Origin: Bdellovibrionales bacterium
GTDB taxonomy: Bacteria; Bdellovibrionota; UBA1018; CAIMNF01
Assembly (NCBI GenBank): GCA_018266375.1
Contig: JAFEAO010000001.1
Location: forward strand, 70,800-134,799
Length of the DNA: 64,000 bases
Direction of reading: 5' to 3'
The position numbers and the translations under genes are program-made. The notes under the pieces are model-generated. The model was not told the origin of the DNA and ran no database searches. It worked only from the letters and a program-made list of their open reading frames with translations. This document shows, piece by piece, positions 44,977 through 55,500 of the stretch. Positions within the stretch are counted from its first letter, which is position 1; every line of letters starts with the position of its first letter.

Positions 44977-47900
44977 ATGAAAAAGCCCGATGTCCCCTAC
45001 TATCTCGATTATGTTTCGTCGGCGCTCCGGGCTTATCTCGCAAAAGAGATGTCTCCGGTTACGGGCGTGCCCGGTCTAAGTGAAGTCGGGACCGGCGGCG
45101 GCCTTGAGTCCAAGGACTCACTGCTGTTTTTATGCAAACTTTACGATCAGCTCAAGAAACCGCTGAACGCGCTTCTGCATCAACGTAAGCTCGACCGAGA
45201 CTTCATCGATCAGCGCACCCGCGCGTGCTTCGAACTCAATCGCCGGCTCCGTTACGACATTCACGATCCGCTTTATCAAACCGTCATCGGACACGAGGAC
45301 GGAAAGGGCCGGATCGTCGTCGGACCGAAAAACGAATTTTACGCGAAACGGGGATACTCCGGAGCAAAAGTCGCGCCGATCCCGGAGCACCTTCAAGGCA
45401 GTCACGTCACGCTCTTCGGACCTCCCGATGACGCCAAACTTTCGATCAATGCGTTGAACTCGTTTCACCGCAAAGTCACGGGCGAACCCGCCATCGTCAA
45501 TGAGCTCTTGGCTTGGAGCGATTGCACGCCGAAGTGGGGCGCGGACGATGAGGACTCGAAAACTCCGCTCCGCAAAGATCTGATCGGAGCGGGCGTGAAC
45601 CTCAAAGGTTGCATCGACAAGACCCTCACCTACACCGATCCCAAAAGTAAAAAAGAATACAAAATTTCGGACAATCGTCTCACCCTCCCGATCAAGCGTT
45701 TTCCGGGTTTGGCGCTGCCGTGCACTTTCCTCTTTTACCACGACGAGCCGCTGCCGCTGCATCTCTACGACTTCGTATTGCACCTCTACGCAAACTGGCA
45801 AAAACCCGAGGCTCTCAGTTTCTATGTCCCTAAACTCGAAAACGAAGAAGAAGCCGCCTACATCAAGCTCATGATCGAAACCGCGGAGATGATGATTCAA
45901 TCGGCTCACCCCGAATATCAAATCGGCACCGTGAGACTTCTCGTTGTACTTGAAAACCCCCGCGCGATTTTCCGCACGAACGAGATCATGGACGCACTCC
46001 ATCCGTACTTTGCAGGCGCATCGCTCGGGTGGCACGACTACCTTGCTTCAACCGCGCGCCTCTTCAAAGAAGACGGTAACTACCGCATTCCCGTCAAAGC
46101 TGACCCGCACATTGTCATCAAATGTATCAAGGCATCGCACGACTTACTCAACGAGGTCGTCGGATCTCGCGGTGGGATTAAGATCGGCGGCATGTATGGG
46201 ATTCTTTCGATTCAAAACGGCATCGAGAGCGATTCATTTCAAACCACGTTAAAAGGGTTCATCAAAGACGCCGTCACTCAGCTCAAGCGGGGCCTCGACG
46301 GCTTTTGGGTCGCTCACCCGGATTTTGTCCGCTTCGGTCTTGCGATCGTCGAAGCCTTTAAGCTGATGAAGGCAGGAGACTCCTCTCCTCTCGAACGGAT
46401 CGTGATGCAACTCCTGGTTCCCGAGCATCACGAGGAAATGCTGGAATTTATCCACGCTCCCGATTTTAAAGGTCTGGACGTCACGGATCCGCTCTACCCG
46501 CGCTCGCTCATCGTGGCCGACATTAAAGAATCCGCATTCATCGCCAACAACGATTCCGAAGAAGTTCGATACAACGTGTTCCAAACCCTTCAGTACCTCA
46601 CCGATTGGTTGAGCGGTAACGGCTGCGTCGCGCTCCCCGCGATCGTCGGTAACGTTCCGGTCCGCGTGATGGATGACTTGGCCACCGCCGAGCGTTCACG
46701 CTGGGAGGTCTGGCACGAACTGCGCTACGGCCGGTTCCGCTACGAAGATTTTATTAAAATCGTTCATGAGGAGATGCTCTTTATCCGCAAGGACCGCTCC
46801 GACTCCAAGAAAATCGTGCAGGTCAAATGGGATGAGCGCACCCACAAGTGGTACCCGATCGCCATGAAGCTCACGATGCTCCTCATGGGCCGTGAAAATC
46901 CGGCGGAATTCGCGACCGAACTCCTCATGCCGTTTACCGTCGAATCGATTCGGAACGCCGAAGATCCTTGGGCCAAAGTCAACGAAATCGATCCGGCCAA
47001 ATACTCCCTTCCGAAGTATATCGAACGTTTCAATGAGTTTTTTGAAATCTGCGGCAGCACCACCTTTGCCAAAGAGATGAGCAAAGATCTTTCGGTCGAT
47101 CTCGAAAAGGCCGAAAAGCTCATCAAAGCGTTCACTCTCAAAAACATCTGGGATGCGGCGAACTTCCACGGCGACATCGGCGAAATCAAAAAAACCTTGG
47201 ACGCAACTGCCTCTCGCGAACAGGCACTGGTTCTAAAAGAAGAGGAACCGGTTAAATCCAAACTCCGGTCGCTCGGGGCCGAGTACCTTAGAAAGTTTGG
47301 ATTTAAGTATCTGATCTCAGCTCAAGGCCGTTCGGCTGACGAGATTCTCACCGATTTGCAAACACGCATGAACAATAGCGCGGAGGAGGAGCTCGATAAC
47401 GCCAAGAAGGCGCTTTGGGAAATCAGCCTGAAGCGGTTAAAGCCCTACACCGATCATAGCCTGCAAAAGCGCATCGCCGAGCTCGCGGCCAAACACAAGG
47501 TTCGCTCCGCTCAGGTGGCAATCGCGGACGGCGTCGCACAAGGCTCGGTCCAAACGTTCGCATTCGGTGCGAAGAAAAACACCTGGTTCGAACTAGCGTC
47601 GCTTTCTAAAACGATCGCGAGCGCTTTTGCGCTCGATTACTTCCAACGGAAGCACATTCAAATTGAGACCTCTGTAAATTCGCTGCTTGAAAAAACGTCT
47701 TCAAAGTTTCGCCTTCCCCCACAAGTACAGTTAAAGCACCTGATGAACCATCAATCGTTGAACATGCATTATGTCAACGGTATTCCGGCAAATCAGGAGA
47801 TGCCGAACGTCAGCGAACTCATCAACGGCAACGCGAACTTTAACTATAAGCCTGTCCGGATGCTTCATGAACCGGAAACGGCGTTTCAGTACTCGGGTGG

Positions 47901-49668
47901 CGGATTCATCGTGCTAGAGCACTTGATCGAGTCAATGGAAGGAAAGCGCATCCAGGAACTTACCCGTCCGTGGCTTGATCACCTTGGCCTAAAGCAGCTG
48001 AGCTTCGAGCAAAAAACTCTGCCGGGGGTGGACTATGCGCGCGGCTACCTCGACAACGGACAAGAAGTCGAAGGCGGGCGTAAAATGTTTCCGGCGTTTG
48101 CCGCCGGCGCGATGGGTACCGCGGGCGATGTACTCAAGTTTTTACAAAAGCTCACCGCAAGTTACCACACCAGCCACTCTGAGATTCCCCTCTCGCACGA
48201 TACCGCGGTCCTGATGCTTTTTGATAAGGATCGCGCAAGCCAAAAGTTTATGGGCGTCAATATCGGGCTCGGTACATTTGTCGCTGAAGCGGGTCCGAAC
48301 CGTTTGGCGATTCACCAAGGCGCGAACGACGGATTCCGCGCGCTCTACGTTCAATGCTACAAGGGACCTGACTGGAAAAAAGGATTCGTCATATTCTGTA
48401 ACGCAGATAACTCAGGCGTCGCGTTCGTCGCCGAGCTCGCGCAACTTCTCTTGAAAGAATTGACCATCGCCGGCGTCGATATTTCCAGATTCGATTCCCA
48501 ATTCAACATGGATAAGATCCCTCAAGAGGAGATCGTCAACCTCGGGTATAAAAAGCTCGTCTTCGACGCTTTCATACCGGATCTGCCGGAGGCGATCGTC
48601 GACAAAGGCCCGCTTGACCCCCTCGCGAAATTCAATCTCGCCGTAGGCGCACGCGTCCTGGAAGCCAGCAATCAACTCTTCGCACGAGGTGAGAACCTAG
48701 TATCGGATCGCCTCCCGGTCTTCGATTACGAACTCTACGGCCGTCAGGGCAAGATCATGGACAGTTGGGAGAGCGTCCGGCACAACTTTAAGCCACTTGC
48801 AGATCCTCGCGACACCCTTGATCTCGAACTCAAAAAACCGAGCACGATTCGCTACGTCGCACTCTCTACTCAGTTCCACCTCGGTAACCATGCTCCTTGC
48901 GTGAGCCTCGAAGGCCAGAGCGAAACGGGAGGCCCTTGGCAAACCGTACTTCCGAAGACCGGGCTTGAGGGCCATGCCGAGAAGCGCATCGTGCTTCCCG
49001 AGAGTAAAACGGTGTACCGTACGATTCGTGTTTCGATGTATCCGGACGGCGGGTTCTCCCGCTTGGGCCTTTATGCCGACTTGCCGGAAGCTGAAAAGAA
49101 AACCTTTCTTCCTGCCGAGCAAGCTAAAAGCGTAGCCTTCTCGACGGCCATTCCGCAGCCGCTGAAACCGCTCGCGCCGGAATTTAAGGCGACTCCAGAG
49201 GTGATCGAGCGCAACTGGGATTCGGTTCCGCCCGATTCCGAGATCGACGTCGCGTGCTCGGCCTACGGCGGTTACATCATCAAAGCGACCAACGAACACT
49301 ACAGCCCGGCGACTCAGGCCATTTCCCCGTTTCCGCCGCTCAACATGTTCGACGGGTTGGAATCGGCTCGCAGCCGTAAAAAGGGGCACTTCGAAGAGGT
49401 GATCATTGGCTTTGCGAAACCGCAATACATCCACCGCATCGAAATCGAGTTCACTTACTTCAGAAACAACAACCCCTACGAAATCCAACTCGACGGGATG
49501 ACTCCGGATGGAGAGTGGATCAGCGTCACCGCTAAAACTTTCGTCAAACCATATGCCGGCAATCAGATCGCATGGTCGATGCCTGAAACGCCTAAGCTTA
49601 AAGAATTGAAAATCACCGTCTTCCCCGATGGCGGATTTAATCGCGTTCGCGCCTACACTAAAAAGTAA
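44977..49668 (+). CDS. four-part fusion: malate synthase A - OHCU decarboxylase - serine hydrolase - allantoicase
   Basis: 1563 residues, no signal peptide. Part 1 (about 1-650) aligns with malate synthase A: predicted Mg ligands Glu326 and Asp354, IGGMYG (403-408) and the MDDLATAE motif with predicted base Asp567. Part 2 (about 675-830) is OHCU decarboxylase: FHGDIG (His731), RKFGFKYLISAQGRS (772-786), LWEISLKRL. Part 3 (about 840-1200) is a class C beta-lactamase/DD-peptidase-like hydrolase with Ser875-x-x-Lys878, Tyr972-Ser-Gly and His1113-Gln-Gly1115. Part 4 (about 1240-1563) holds two allantoicase repeats with YPDGGFSRL and FPDGGFNRV. Products of the parts chain from OHCU to malate. The frame is uninterrupted. 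All domain bounds are by eye. Confidence 0.88.
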   Translation: MKKPDVPYYLDYVSSALRAYLAKEMSPVTGVPGLSEVGTGGGLESKDSLLFLCKLYDQLKKPLNALLHQRKLDRDFIDQRTRACFELNRRLRYDIHDPLYQTVIGHEDGKGRIVVGPKNEFYAKRGYSGAKVAPIPEHLQGSHVTLFGPPDDAKLSINALNSFHRKVTGEPAIVNELLAWSDCTPKWGADDEDSKTPLRKDLIGAGVNLKGCIDKTLTYTDPKSKKEYKISDNRLTLPIKRFPGLALPCTFLFYHDEPLPLHLYDFVLHLYANWQKPEALSFYVPKLENEEEAAYIKLMIETAEMMIQSAHPEYQIGTVRLLVVLENPRAIFRTNEIMDALHPYFAGASLGWHDYLASTARLFKEDGNYRIPVKADPHIVIKCIKASHDLLNEVVGSRGGIKIGGMYGILSIQNGIESDSFQTTLKGFIKDAVTQLKRGLDGFWVAHPDFVRFGLAIVEAFKLMKAGDSSPLERIVMQLLVPEHHEEMLEFIHAPDFKGLDVTDPLYPRSLIVADIKESAFIANNDSEEVRYNVFQTLQYLTDWLSGNGCVALPAIVGNVPVRVMDDLATAERSRWEVWHELRYGRFRYEDFIKIVHEEMLFIRKDRSDSKKIVQVKWDERTHKWYPIAMKLTMLLMGRENPAEFATELLMPFTVESIRNAEDPWAKVNEIDPAKYSLPKYIERFNEFFEICGSTTFAKEMSKDLSVDLEKAEKLIKAFTLKNIWDAANFHGDIGEIKKTLDATASREQALVLKEEEPVKSKLRSLGAEYLRKFGFKYLISAQGRSADEILTDLQTRMNNSAEEELDNAKKALWEISLKRLKPYTDHSLQKRIAELAAKHKVRSAQVAIADGVAQGSVQTFAFGAKKNTWFELASLSKTIASAFALDYFQRKHIQIETSVNSLLEKTSSKFRLPPQVQLKHLMNHQSLNMHYVNGIPANQEMPNVSELINGNANFNYKPVRMLHEPETAFQYSGGGFIVLEHLIESMEGKRIQELTRPWLDHLGLKQLSFEQKTLPGVDYARGYLDNGQEVEGGRKMFPAFAAGAMGTAGDVLKFLQKLTASYHTSHSEIPLSHDTAVLMLFDKDRASQKFMGVNIGLGTFVAEAGPNRLAIHQGANDGFRALYVQCYKGPDWKKGFVIFCNADNSGVAFVAELAQLLLKELTIAGVDISRFDSQFNMDKIPQEEIVNLGYKKLVFDAFIPDLPEAIVDKGPLDPLAKFNLAVGARVLEASNQLFARGENLVSDRLPVFDYELYGRQGKIMDSWESVRHNFKPLADPRDTLDLELKKPSTIRYVALSTQFHLGNHAPCVSLEGQSETGGPWQTVLPKTGLEGHAEKRIVLPESKTVYRTIRVSMYPDGGFSRLGLYADLPEAEKKTFLPAEQAKSVAFSTAIPQPLKPLAPEFKATPEVIERNWDSVPPDSEIDVACSAYGGYIIKATNEHYSPATQAISPFPPLNMFDGLESARSRKKGHFEEVIIGFAKPQYIHRIEIEFTYFRNNNPYEIQLDGMTPDGEWISVTAKTFVKPYAGNQIAWSMPETPKLKELKITVFPDGGFNRVRAYTKK

Positions 49669-49727
49669 CCCGACAAACTCCGTTAAGATTCTCACATAAT
49701 CCCGACCTATTTGTTACACAATTAATA

Positions 49728-49756
49728 TTTACTAATCCTGTTGAATTTGATATAAC
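49728..49756 (+). promoter_or_regulatory. sigma70-type promoter for the gene at 49784
   Basis: TTTACT (49728-49733), a 17-base spacer and TATAAC (49751-49756), in an AT-rich gap. A Shine-Dalgarno AGAGGA (49772-49777) precedes the ATG at 49784. Confidence 0.55.
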
Positions 49757-49783
49757 CTTGAAAGCAAACTCAGAGGAACGCTG

Positions 49784-51004
49784 ATGTTTAAGCAGTATGT
49801 GGGAAATTTCTTACTTCTAGCGGCCCTGAGTCTCTCGACTCCGGGTGTCGCAGCGTATGCACAAACCCCTCCTCAAGACCATACAAACTTAGAAGCGACC
49901 GGAACCGCCGGCGAAATCACGTACAGCATCGAAGATCGCGATGGAAAACCTCAGCGTGTCGACATCAAGTACCATACCGAAGACCACCTCAAACTCTCGG
50001 ACCGCGACGTTGAAGAGCTGCTGGCCCTTGCCGATCAGGATGCCGACGGGTTCGTTGAGTACTATGCGTACGACGGCGAAGAAATCGTTCTTCCAAAGGA
50101 ACTCGAAGGAAAACTTAAACTCCGAGTCATCCGTATTCCAAAAGAATATAAATTTCAGCAGCAACCCAAGCCGCTTCCCAAAGCAGCCGAATCGGATGCC
50201 CCGGCATCCAAGAAGCCGACCTTTCGCGGAAGCTACGTCGAACCGACGGCAACCGACGTGGGTGGCGGGTTTTTTCTCGGCGCTCTGAACGGAGTCGTTC
50301 AATATAGCCTCTGGTTGCACGCGGCGGACGTGGCTCCGGATATCGCGTTAAAACACTCGCTCGTGCTCTTCGGAGTCGTCACGACTCAACAAGTGATGAA
50401 CAAAAGCTTTAAACGGTTTTTCCAGTCGTTAGGGCGGAACGAGTACGTTGCCCGCGTTTGTTACGACCTGCTGACGTGGAACGCGACGAACTTCGCGATG
50501 GGCTCACCCAACTCCGTTCTTCAAACGTCCATCTCGGCGCTCTTCAACTCCGCGATCAGCTCAGCCTTCAATAAAGGGCGCGATAACTTTCTCGGCGTGA
50601 GATACGATCACCTCACGGTTGCAGCAAGCCTGGTCACCACGTTAAGCCTCCTTTACTGGAAGGTCAACGATCAGGTCGGCCGGGCTCCTGTGATCAAGTC
50701 GATTTTGTGGGACCACTACGCGATCCGCACTCCACTGGCGGTCACGGCCGCCTTCTACATGCTCGCGACCTACGCTTACTTAAAATATCCGAAGCAGTCG
50801 GTTGAGTTTCTGGAGAACGTAAACGACGTCTTCAAAAAAGTGTTGAACCCGATGGGAGATTTGATCAAGACCTACTTAGCGATGCCGGTCATCAACCGCG
50901 CGCGCAAGATATTCGGTCTTTCGCGTACGCTTTGCGACCGGATTTACGAAAAGCTCAAGGCCGACGATTCGAACTTGCCGTCCGACTTCGGATCGTCACT
51001 CTAG
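49784..51004 (+). CDS. exported membrane protein of unknown function with one EF-hand-like loop
   Basis: 406 residues with a signal peptide (about 1-27). A helix followed by DQDADGFVE (84-92) looks like a single EF-hand-like calcium loop. A Lys/Pro linker (about 110-150) leads to four or five hydrophobic segments (about 158-180, 190-210, 228-250, 270-290, 315-335). No family recognised. The frame ends by overlapping the convergent gene by four bases. Confidence 0.65.
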   Translation: MFKQYVGNFLLLAALSLSTPGVAAYAQTPPQDHTNLEATGTAGEITYSIEDRDGKPQRVDIKYHTEDHLKLSDRDVEELLALADQDADGFVEYYAYDGEEIVLPKELEGKLKLRVIRIPKEYKFQQQPKPLPKAAESDAPASKKPTFRGSYVEPTATDVGGGFFLGALNGVVQYSLWLHAADVAPDIALKHSLVLFGVVTTQQVMNKSFKRFFQSLGRNEYVARVCYDLLTWNATNFAMGSPNSVLQTSISALFNSAISSAFNKGRDNFLGVRYDHLTVAASLVTTLSLLYWKVNDQVGRAPVIKSILWDHYAIRTPLAVTAAFYMLATYAYLKYPKQSVEFLENVNDVFKKVLNPMGDLIKTYLAMPVINRARKIFGLSRTLCDRIYEKLKADDSNLPSDFGSSL

Positions 51005-52131
51005 TTATTTTTTTTGGAATCGGGCTTACGGACTGCGTTCTCATGTTCGGTGCCTTGAACGCGGATAAATCCGACGCCCCAGTCATAAGCTTTGATTGTC
51101 GGCGCCTTCGCGGTCGCAGCCGCGGTACCTGCAACCGTACGGCCGGTAATCATCGATGTGGGTTTGAACCTCACAAAATCCTTGCCCGGTGCCGCGCTAA
51201 AACGAGGACGACCCTTCGCTTCCGGACGCGAAAAATAGCTCTTCGGGACCACGATGAACTCGAGTTGAATCAACTCGACGTTTGCCGGTTCGAAAGTGAG
51301 CTTTACGCCTGCTTGTAACTCTTTTTCGGTTTGAGGATAAACGCAGAGGTTTTGATTGAACGGGAGCTTGATGTTCCAGGTCATTTTGAAATCCTGAATC
51401 GAGTTCTCGGGGAACCCACGCTGCTTCAAGCCCGAAGACATATAGTCGAGGATTTCCTTGCGGTCGGCGCAATAGCCTTCCTTGTCTTGGAAAATTTTGT
51501 CATCCGCCCAAGCGTCGTAAAAAAAGTACTCGTAATCGCCTTTGTCGGTCCTCAAGGTTTTGCCGTCGATCACCGCGTTCCAGCCCGAACCCATTTTCGA
51601 GTGGCTAAACGCCGGTACCGCAACGAGGACTTCGTGTTTGTCTTTTGCGGTTCCACCTTGATCGACATAAACCTGTACTTTGGTACCGGTTGGGCCGGTC
51701 ATGTAGACCACCGGTTTATCCAAATAAACGCCCCCGCCGTTGCCGCCCGGAATGTTCGGCTGAAAGTTGTTCATCGGATTGTAGTAAGGCATCGGCTGCG
51801 GATAATACTGCGGCATGATCCCGTATCCGTTATAGGGACCGGGGCTATAGAAGTTCCAATAGTTTTGGGATTGATTCATCCAGTACGGCTGCATCGCGTA
51901 GCTGTAATTCGGCGATGAAACGTAAGCGTTACACGTCGGGCACCACTGCAAATACGGCGACGACCACGGTGGAACGAGCGAAGGTTGAGATTGCGGCACC
52001 CCCGGACAGGTCGAGCACATCGGCGAAATCTCGGGATTACTGCAGGCATCGCAGCCGATCCAAGCACTGGCGCGAACATCGGATTGCGGAGCAAAAGCAA
52101 GAAGAACGAGCAACATCCAAAAACTCTTCAC
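51001..52131 (-). CDS. secreted protein with CxxC motifs and a Tyr/Pro/Asn-rich region
   Basis: 376 residues from a GTG start that overlaps the upstream stop (GTGA). After a signal peptide (about 1-22) come three CxxC motifs (CDAC, CSTC, CPTC, about 27-65), then a low-complexity Tyr/Pro/Met/Asn stretch (about 75-130), then a beta-rich domain (about 135-330) with four more Cys. The CxxC motifs could bind zinc or form disulfides. No family recognised. Coupled to the 124-residue secreted protein. Confidence 0.65.
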   Translation of the reverse strand: MKSFWMLLVLLAFAPQSDVRASAWIGCDACSNPEISPMCSTCPGVPQSQPSLVPPWSSPYLQWCPTCNAYVSSPNYSYAMQPYWMNQSQNYWNFYSPGPYNGYGIMPQYYPQPMPYYNPMNNFQPNIPGGNGGGVYLDKPVVYMTGPTGTKVQVYVDQGGTAKDKHEVLVAVPAFSHSKMGSGWNAVIDGKTLRTDKGDYEYFFYDAWADDKIFQDKEGYCADRKEILDYMSSGLKQRGFPENSIQDFKMTWNIKLPFNQNLCVYPQTEKELQAGVKLTFEPANVELIQLEFIVVPKSYFSRPEAKGRPRFSAAPGKDFVRFKPTSMITGRTVAGTAAATAKAPTIKAYDWGVGFIRVQGTEHENAVRKPDSKKNN

Positions 52132-52502
52132 TTCTTCGCCTCCAGTTTTTTAGGCGTTAACTTGATCTCGACATCCATCCCCTTTTTTCCGTCGGCATCG
52201 AGGATGTAGTTGGCCTCGCAGTCGGTATTCGAAGCTACGCGAATTTGATATTTGGCGGGCTTCAATTTGAATTCGAACGATCCGCCGGGGATCACGTCGA
52301 CCTGATAGATCAAGGTCTTAGTCTGTGCGTCAGCGATAAAGAGCTCGGCTTTCCCGGAGGAACACTCCGATTTCGAGTCGGCGACGATCGTACCTTGAAA
52401 TTTAAACGATCTCGGTATCTCGGGTGTCGCATTGGCGAAACGAATTCCGAAAACTGCGGTTACCACGACCAATGTTATAATTTTGAACGCACGCATCATC
52501 AT
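52128..52502 (-). CDS. small secreted protein with a carboxypeptidase-regulatory-like beta fold
   Basis: 124 residues, signal peptide about 1-25. The mature part has the strand pattern of small beta-sandwich domains (QVDVIPGGSFEFKLKPAKYQIRV) and two Cys. Three ATG codons occur in a row (52494-52502); the third is best spaced from AAGAG upstream. The end overlaps the next gene's GTG start, so both are co-translated. Function unknown. Confidence 0.65.
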   Translation of the reverse strand: MMMRAFKIITLVVVTAVFGIRFANATPEIPRSFKFQGTIVADSKSECSSGKAELFIADAQTKTLIYQVDVIPGGSFEFKLKPAKYQIRVASNTDCEANYILDADGKKGMDVEIKLTPKKLEAKK

Positions 52503-52582
52503 CTCTTATTCTAGCTAAAGATTCCGTGTCGTCAAAAAGTCAAAAAAATGTCGGACCAAATTCTCTCACATGAAGAGCCGCT

Positions 52583-55500
52583 TCACGCGTTCTTCGTACT
52601 TGCCGTTATTGACTCGGACGCCTTCTTGAGATCCCGGGTGCGCTGATCGAACTTTGCCATCAGGCTGTACACGCAGGGGACGACATAAAGCGTGAGGAGT
52701 GTTGAAACCAACACACCTCCGATGACCGCGATCGCCATCGGTTTACGCGCCTCTGCTCCGGGTCCGAGGGTGAGCGCAGACGGGAGAGCGCCTGCGATGG
52801 TCGCAATCGACGTCATCAAAATCGGACGCAAACGCGCCGGGCACGCTTCGATCAACGCTTGATTGACCGGCACATGCTCTTTGTCGCGGCGTTGGTTGGT
52901 GAAGTCCACGAGCAGGATCGAGTTCTTCTTGACAATCCCCATGAGGAGGACGAGCCCGATCATACTGAACATGTTCATCGATTGATGCGTGATCAAGAGA
53001 GCCAAGAACGCGCCCGAGAAACTGAACGGGAGCGCCATGAACACCGTGAACGGATCGATAAAGCTGTTGAACTGTGAACCGAGAACCATGTATGCGACCA
53101 CGAAGCCCATAAAGAGCGCGAAGAGGAGGCTCATGAATCCCGCCTGGAACTCCTCGGCCGCGCCCGCGAACTTAAAGACATATCCTTGCGGGAGGATTTT
53201 CTCCGCGGTCTTCTTGGCGAGATCGAGCACTTCCTGCTGGCTCTTGCCTGCTCCGAGGTTTCCGTAAATGAGGATCGAACGCTCGCGGTTTTTGCGCGAG
53301 ATTGACGACGCCACCGAGCGCTCGTAGACGTCGACTACCGACGATAGTGGTACGAGCTGGCCGCGGTTGTTGCGGACACTGAAGGTCTTGATAAATTCCT
53401 TCGGATCGGTATTAGCGGGTTCGGATTTTACCCGAATATCATAGCGGTGGCCGCCGCGATCGTAACTGCCGGCGACCACGCCGCCCATCATCGCATTGAC
53501 GACCACGCCGATCGATGCCACTTCCACGCCGTGAGCGGAGGCCCTGGCACGATTCGGAACGATGCGGATTTCCGGCGCGCCCTGAAGCAAGTCGGAATCG
53601 ACATCGACCATGATCTTTTCTTTTTTAAGTTCATCCACGATCTGACGGGAAAGTTCACCGAGCTTCACCCAATCCGGTCCTTGAATCGTGAACTCAGCCG
53701 GGAAACCTTTGCCGCCACCGCTACCAAAGCCCATTGTCGACGGGTCCTGCACTTGCGGTTTCGATTCCGGGATGGCCTTCGTGAGATACTCACGCACGAC
53801 TTCGATAAATTCCTGCTGGGTCAGCTCGTGACCTTTGATCGGATCGATTCCGCGTTTTCCTTTCGGTTTCATTTCGATAAACGCAATCGCTGCCTGAGTC
53901 TCACCTCCGGTAAATCCGCCTCCCGCGACAAACAATGCTCCGGTCTCCGGGCGACTCAATAAAAAATCTTCCATCTTTTTAACCCGCTCATTGGTGTACG
54001 TGATCGAAGATCCGGGTGCGTTGTTGAGCTGGATCTGGAGCATGCCCTGATCTTGAGGCGGCTGGAACTCACCCTTCAAGAGTCCCGCGGTCGAGAAACT
54101 CACCACGAAAAAGATCAGCGACAAAATCACCACTTTCCAACGATTGTGGAGCGCGCGATCGAGCGTGCGTTCATAAAGATTGCGAGCGGAGGCGAACGTC
54201 GCTTCAAACGCGCGGCCGATACGGCTCTTGCGCTCATGTCCGCCTTCGACAAACAAAGACGCGCGCATCGGGGTCAGCGTCAACGCCTCGAGGAGCGAGA
54301 TCAAGACGGCGGCACTCATGGTAACGCCGAACTCGAACAAAAACTTACCGATCAAACCTTCAACGAACGCGATCGGCAGGAATATCGCGACTAGAGCGAC
54401 CGAGGCCGCCATCGCCGCAAAAGTAATCTCACGCGTGCCGACGATCGCGGCTTCCTTGCGGGATTTTTTCATCTCGCGGTGCCGAATGATGTTCTCGAGC
54501 ACCATAATCGCGTCGTCGACGACAATCCCGATCGCGAGACTTAGCCCGAGTAAGCTAAACGTGTTCAACGTAAAACCCGCAAAATAAAGAATGATAAAGC
54601 TCCCGAGCACCGAGGTCGGGATCGCAAGCAAGACGTTCACGGTCGACGACCATGACCCCAAAAAGAGCCAACATACCAATGAAGTGAGAAGTGCCGCTAA
54701 AAAAAGAGTTAAAATCAGCTCGTGGATCGCGTCCTTGACGAAGCGAGTGCCGTCGTAGTTAACGACGATATGCGTGCCTTCCGGCAAGGTCTTTTCGATT
54801 TCGGCCATGCGTTTCTTGACGCCATCCGCGACAGATACCGCGTTCGCGCCCCGTTGCTTGACCACACCCAAGCCCACCGAAGGCTGACCGTTCGAGCGGG
54901 CAAAGGTCAACGCGTCCGCGGTCGCCTCTTCGATCCGAGCCACGCTCTTGAGCGGAACCGGATTATAGTTCGGTCCGCCGCCACGAGAGTTGATCAAAAT
55001 ATTCTCAAATCCGGCCGGGGTTTTTTCCTCGCCCATCGTCCGGATACTGAACTCGCGGTTGTTGTACTCAGTCCGGCCGGAAGGCGGTTCGGAATGTTCG
55101 GTTTGAATCGTGTGGACGATATCCGCCACGGACAAAGCAAAGTGCTGCAGAAGTTTATTATCGACCCACACGCGCAGGTTCGGTTCCAAAAATCCGGGCA
55201 TCCACATGTTCCCCACTCCCGGAACCGTGCTAAAGCGATCGCGAACATCGTCTTTAACGAACGTCATGAGGTCAACCAGGCTCATCTTCGAGCTGTTGAC
55301 CGAAAGCCACATGACCGGAAAATCCTCGGGATTGATTTTCATGATCGTGAGCGGGTCCATCGTTTTTGGAAGCATCGCCTGAGTCGCAGCGATTTTGGCC
55401 TGCACGTCTTGAAACGCGAGATCGACGTCGCGATCCATCGAGAACTCAACGTTGATCTCGGCGTTACCGACGCGCGCGACGGAGTTGATGTTCTTCACGC

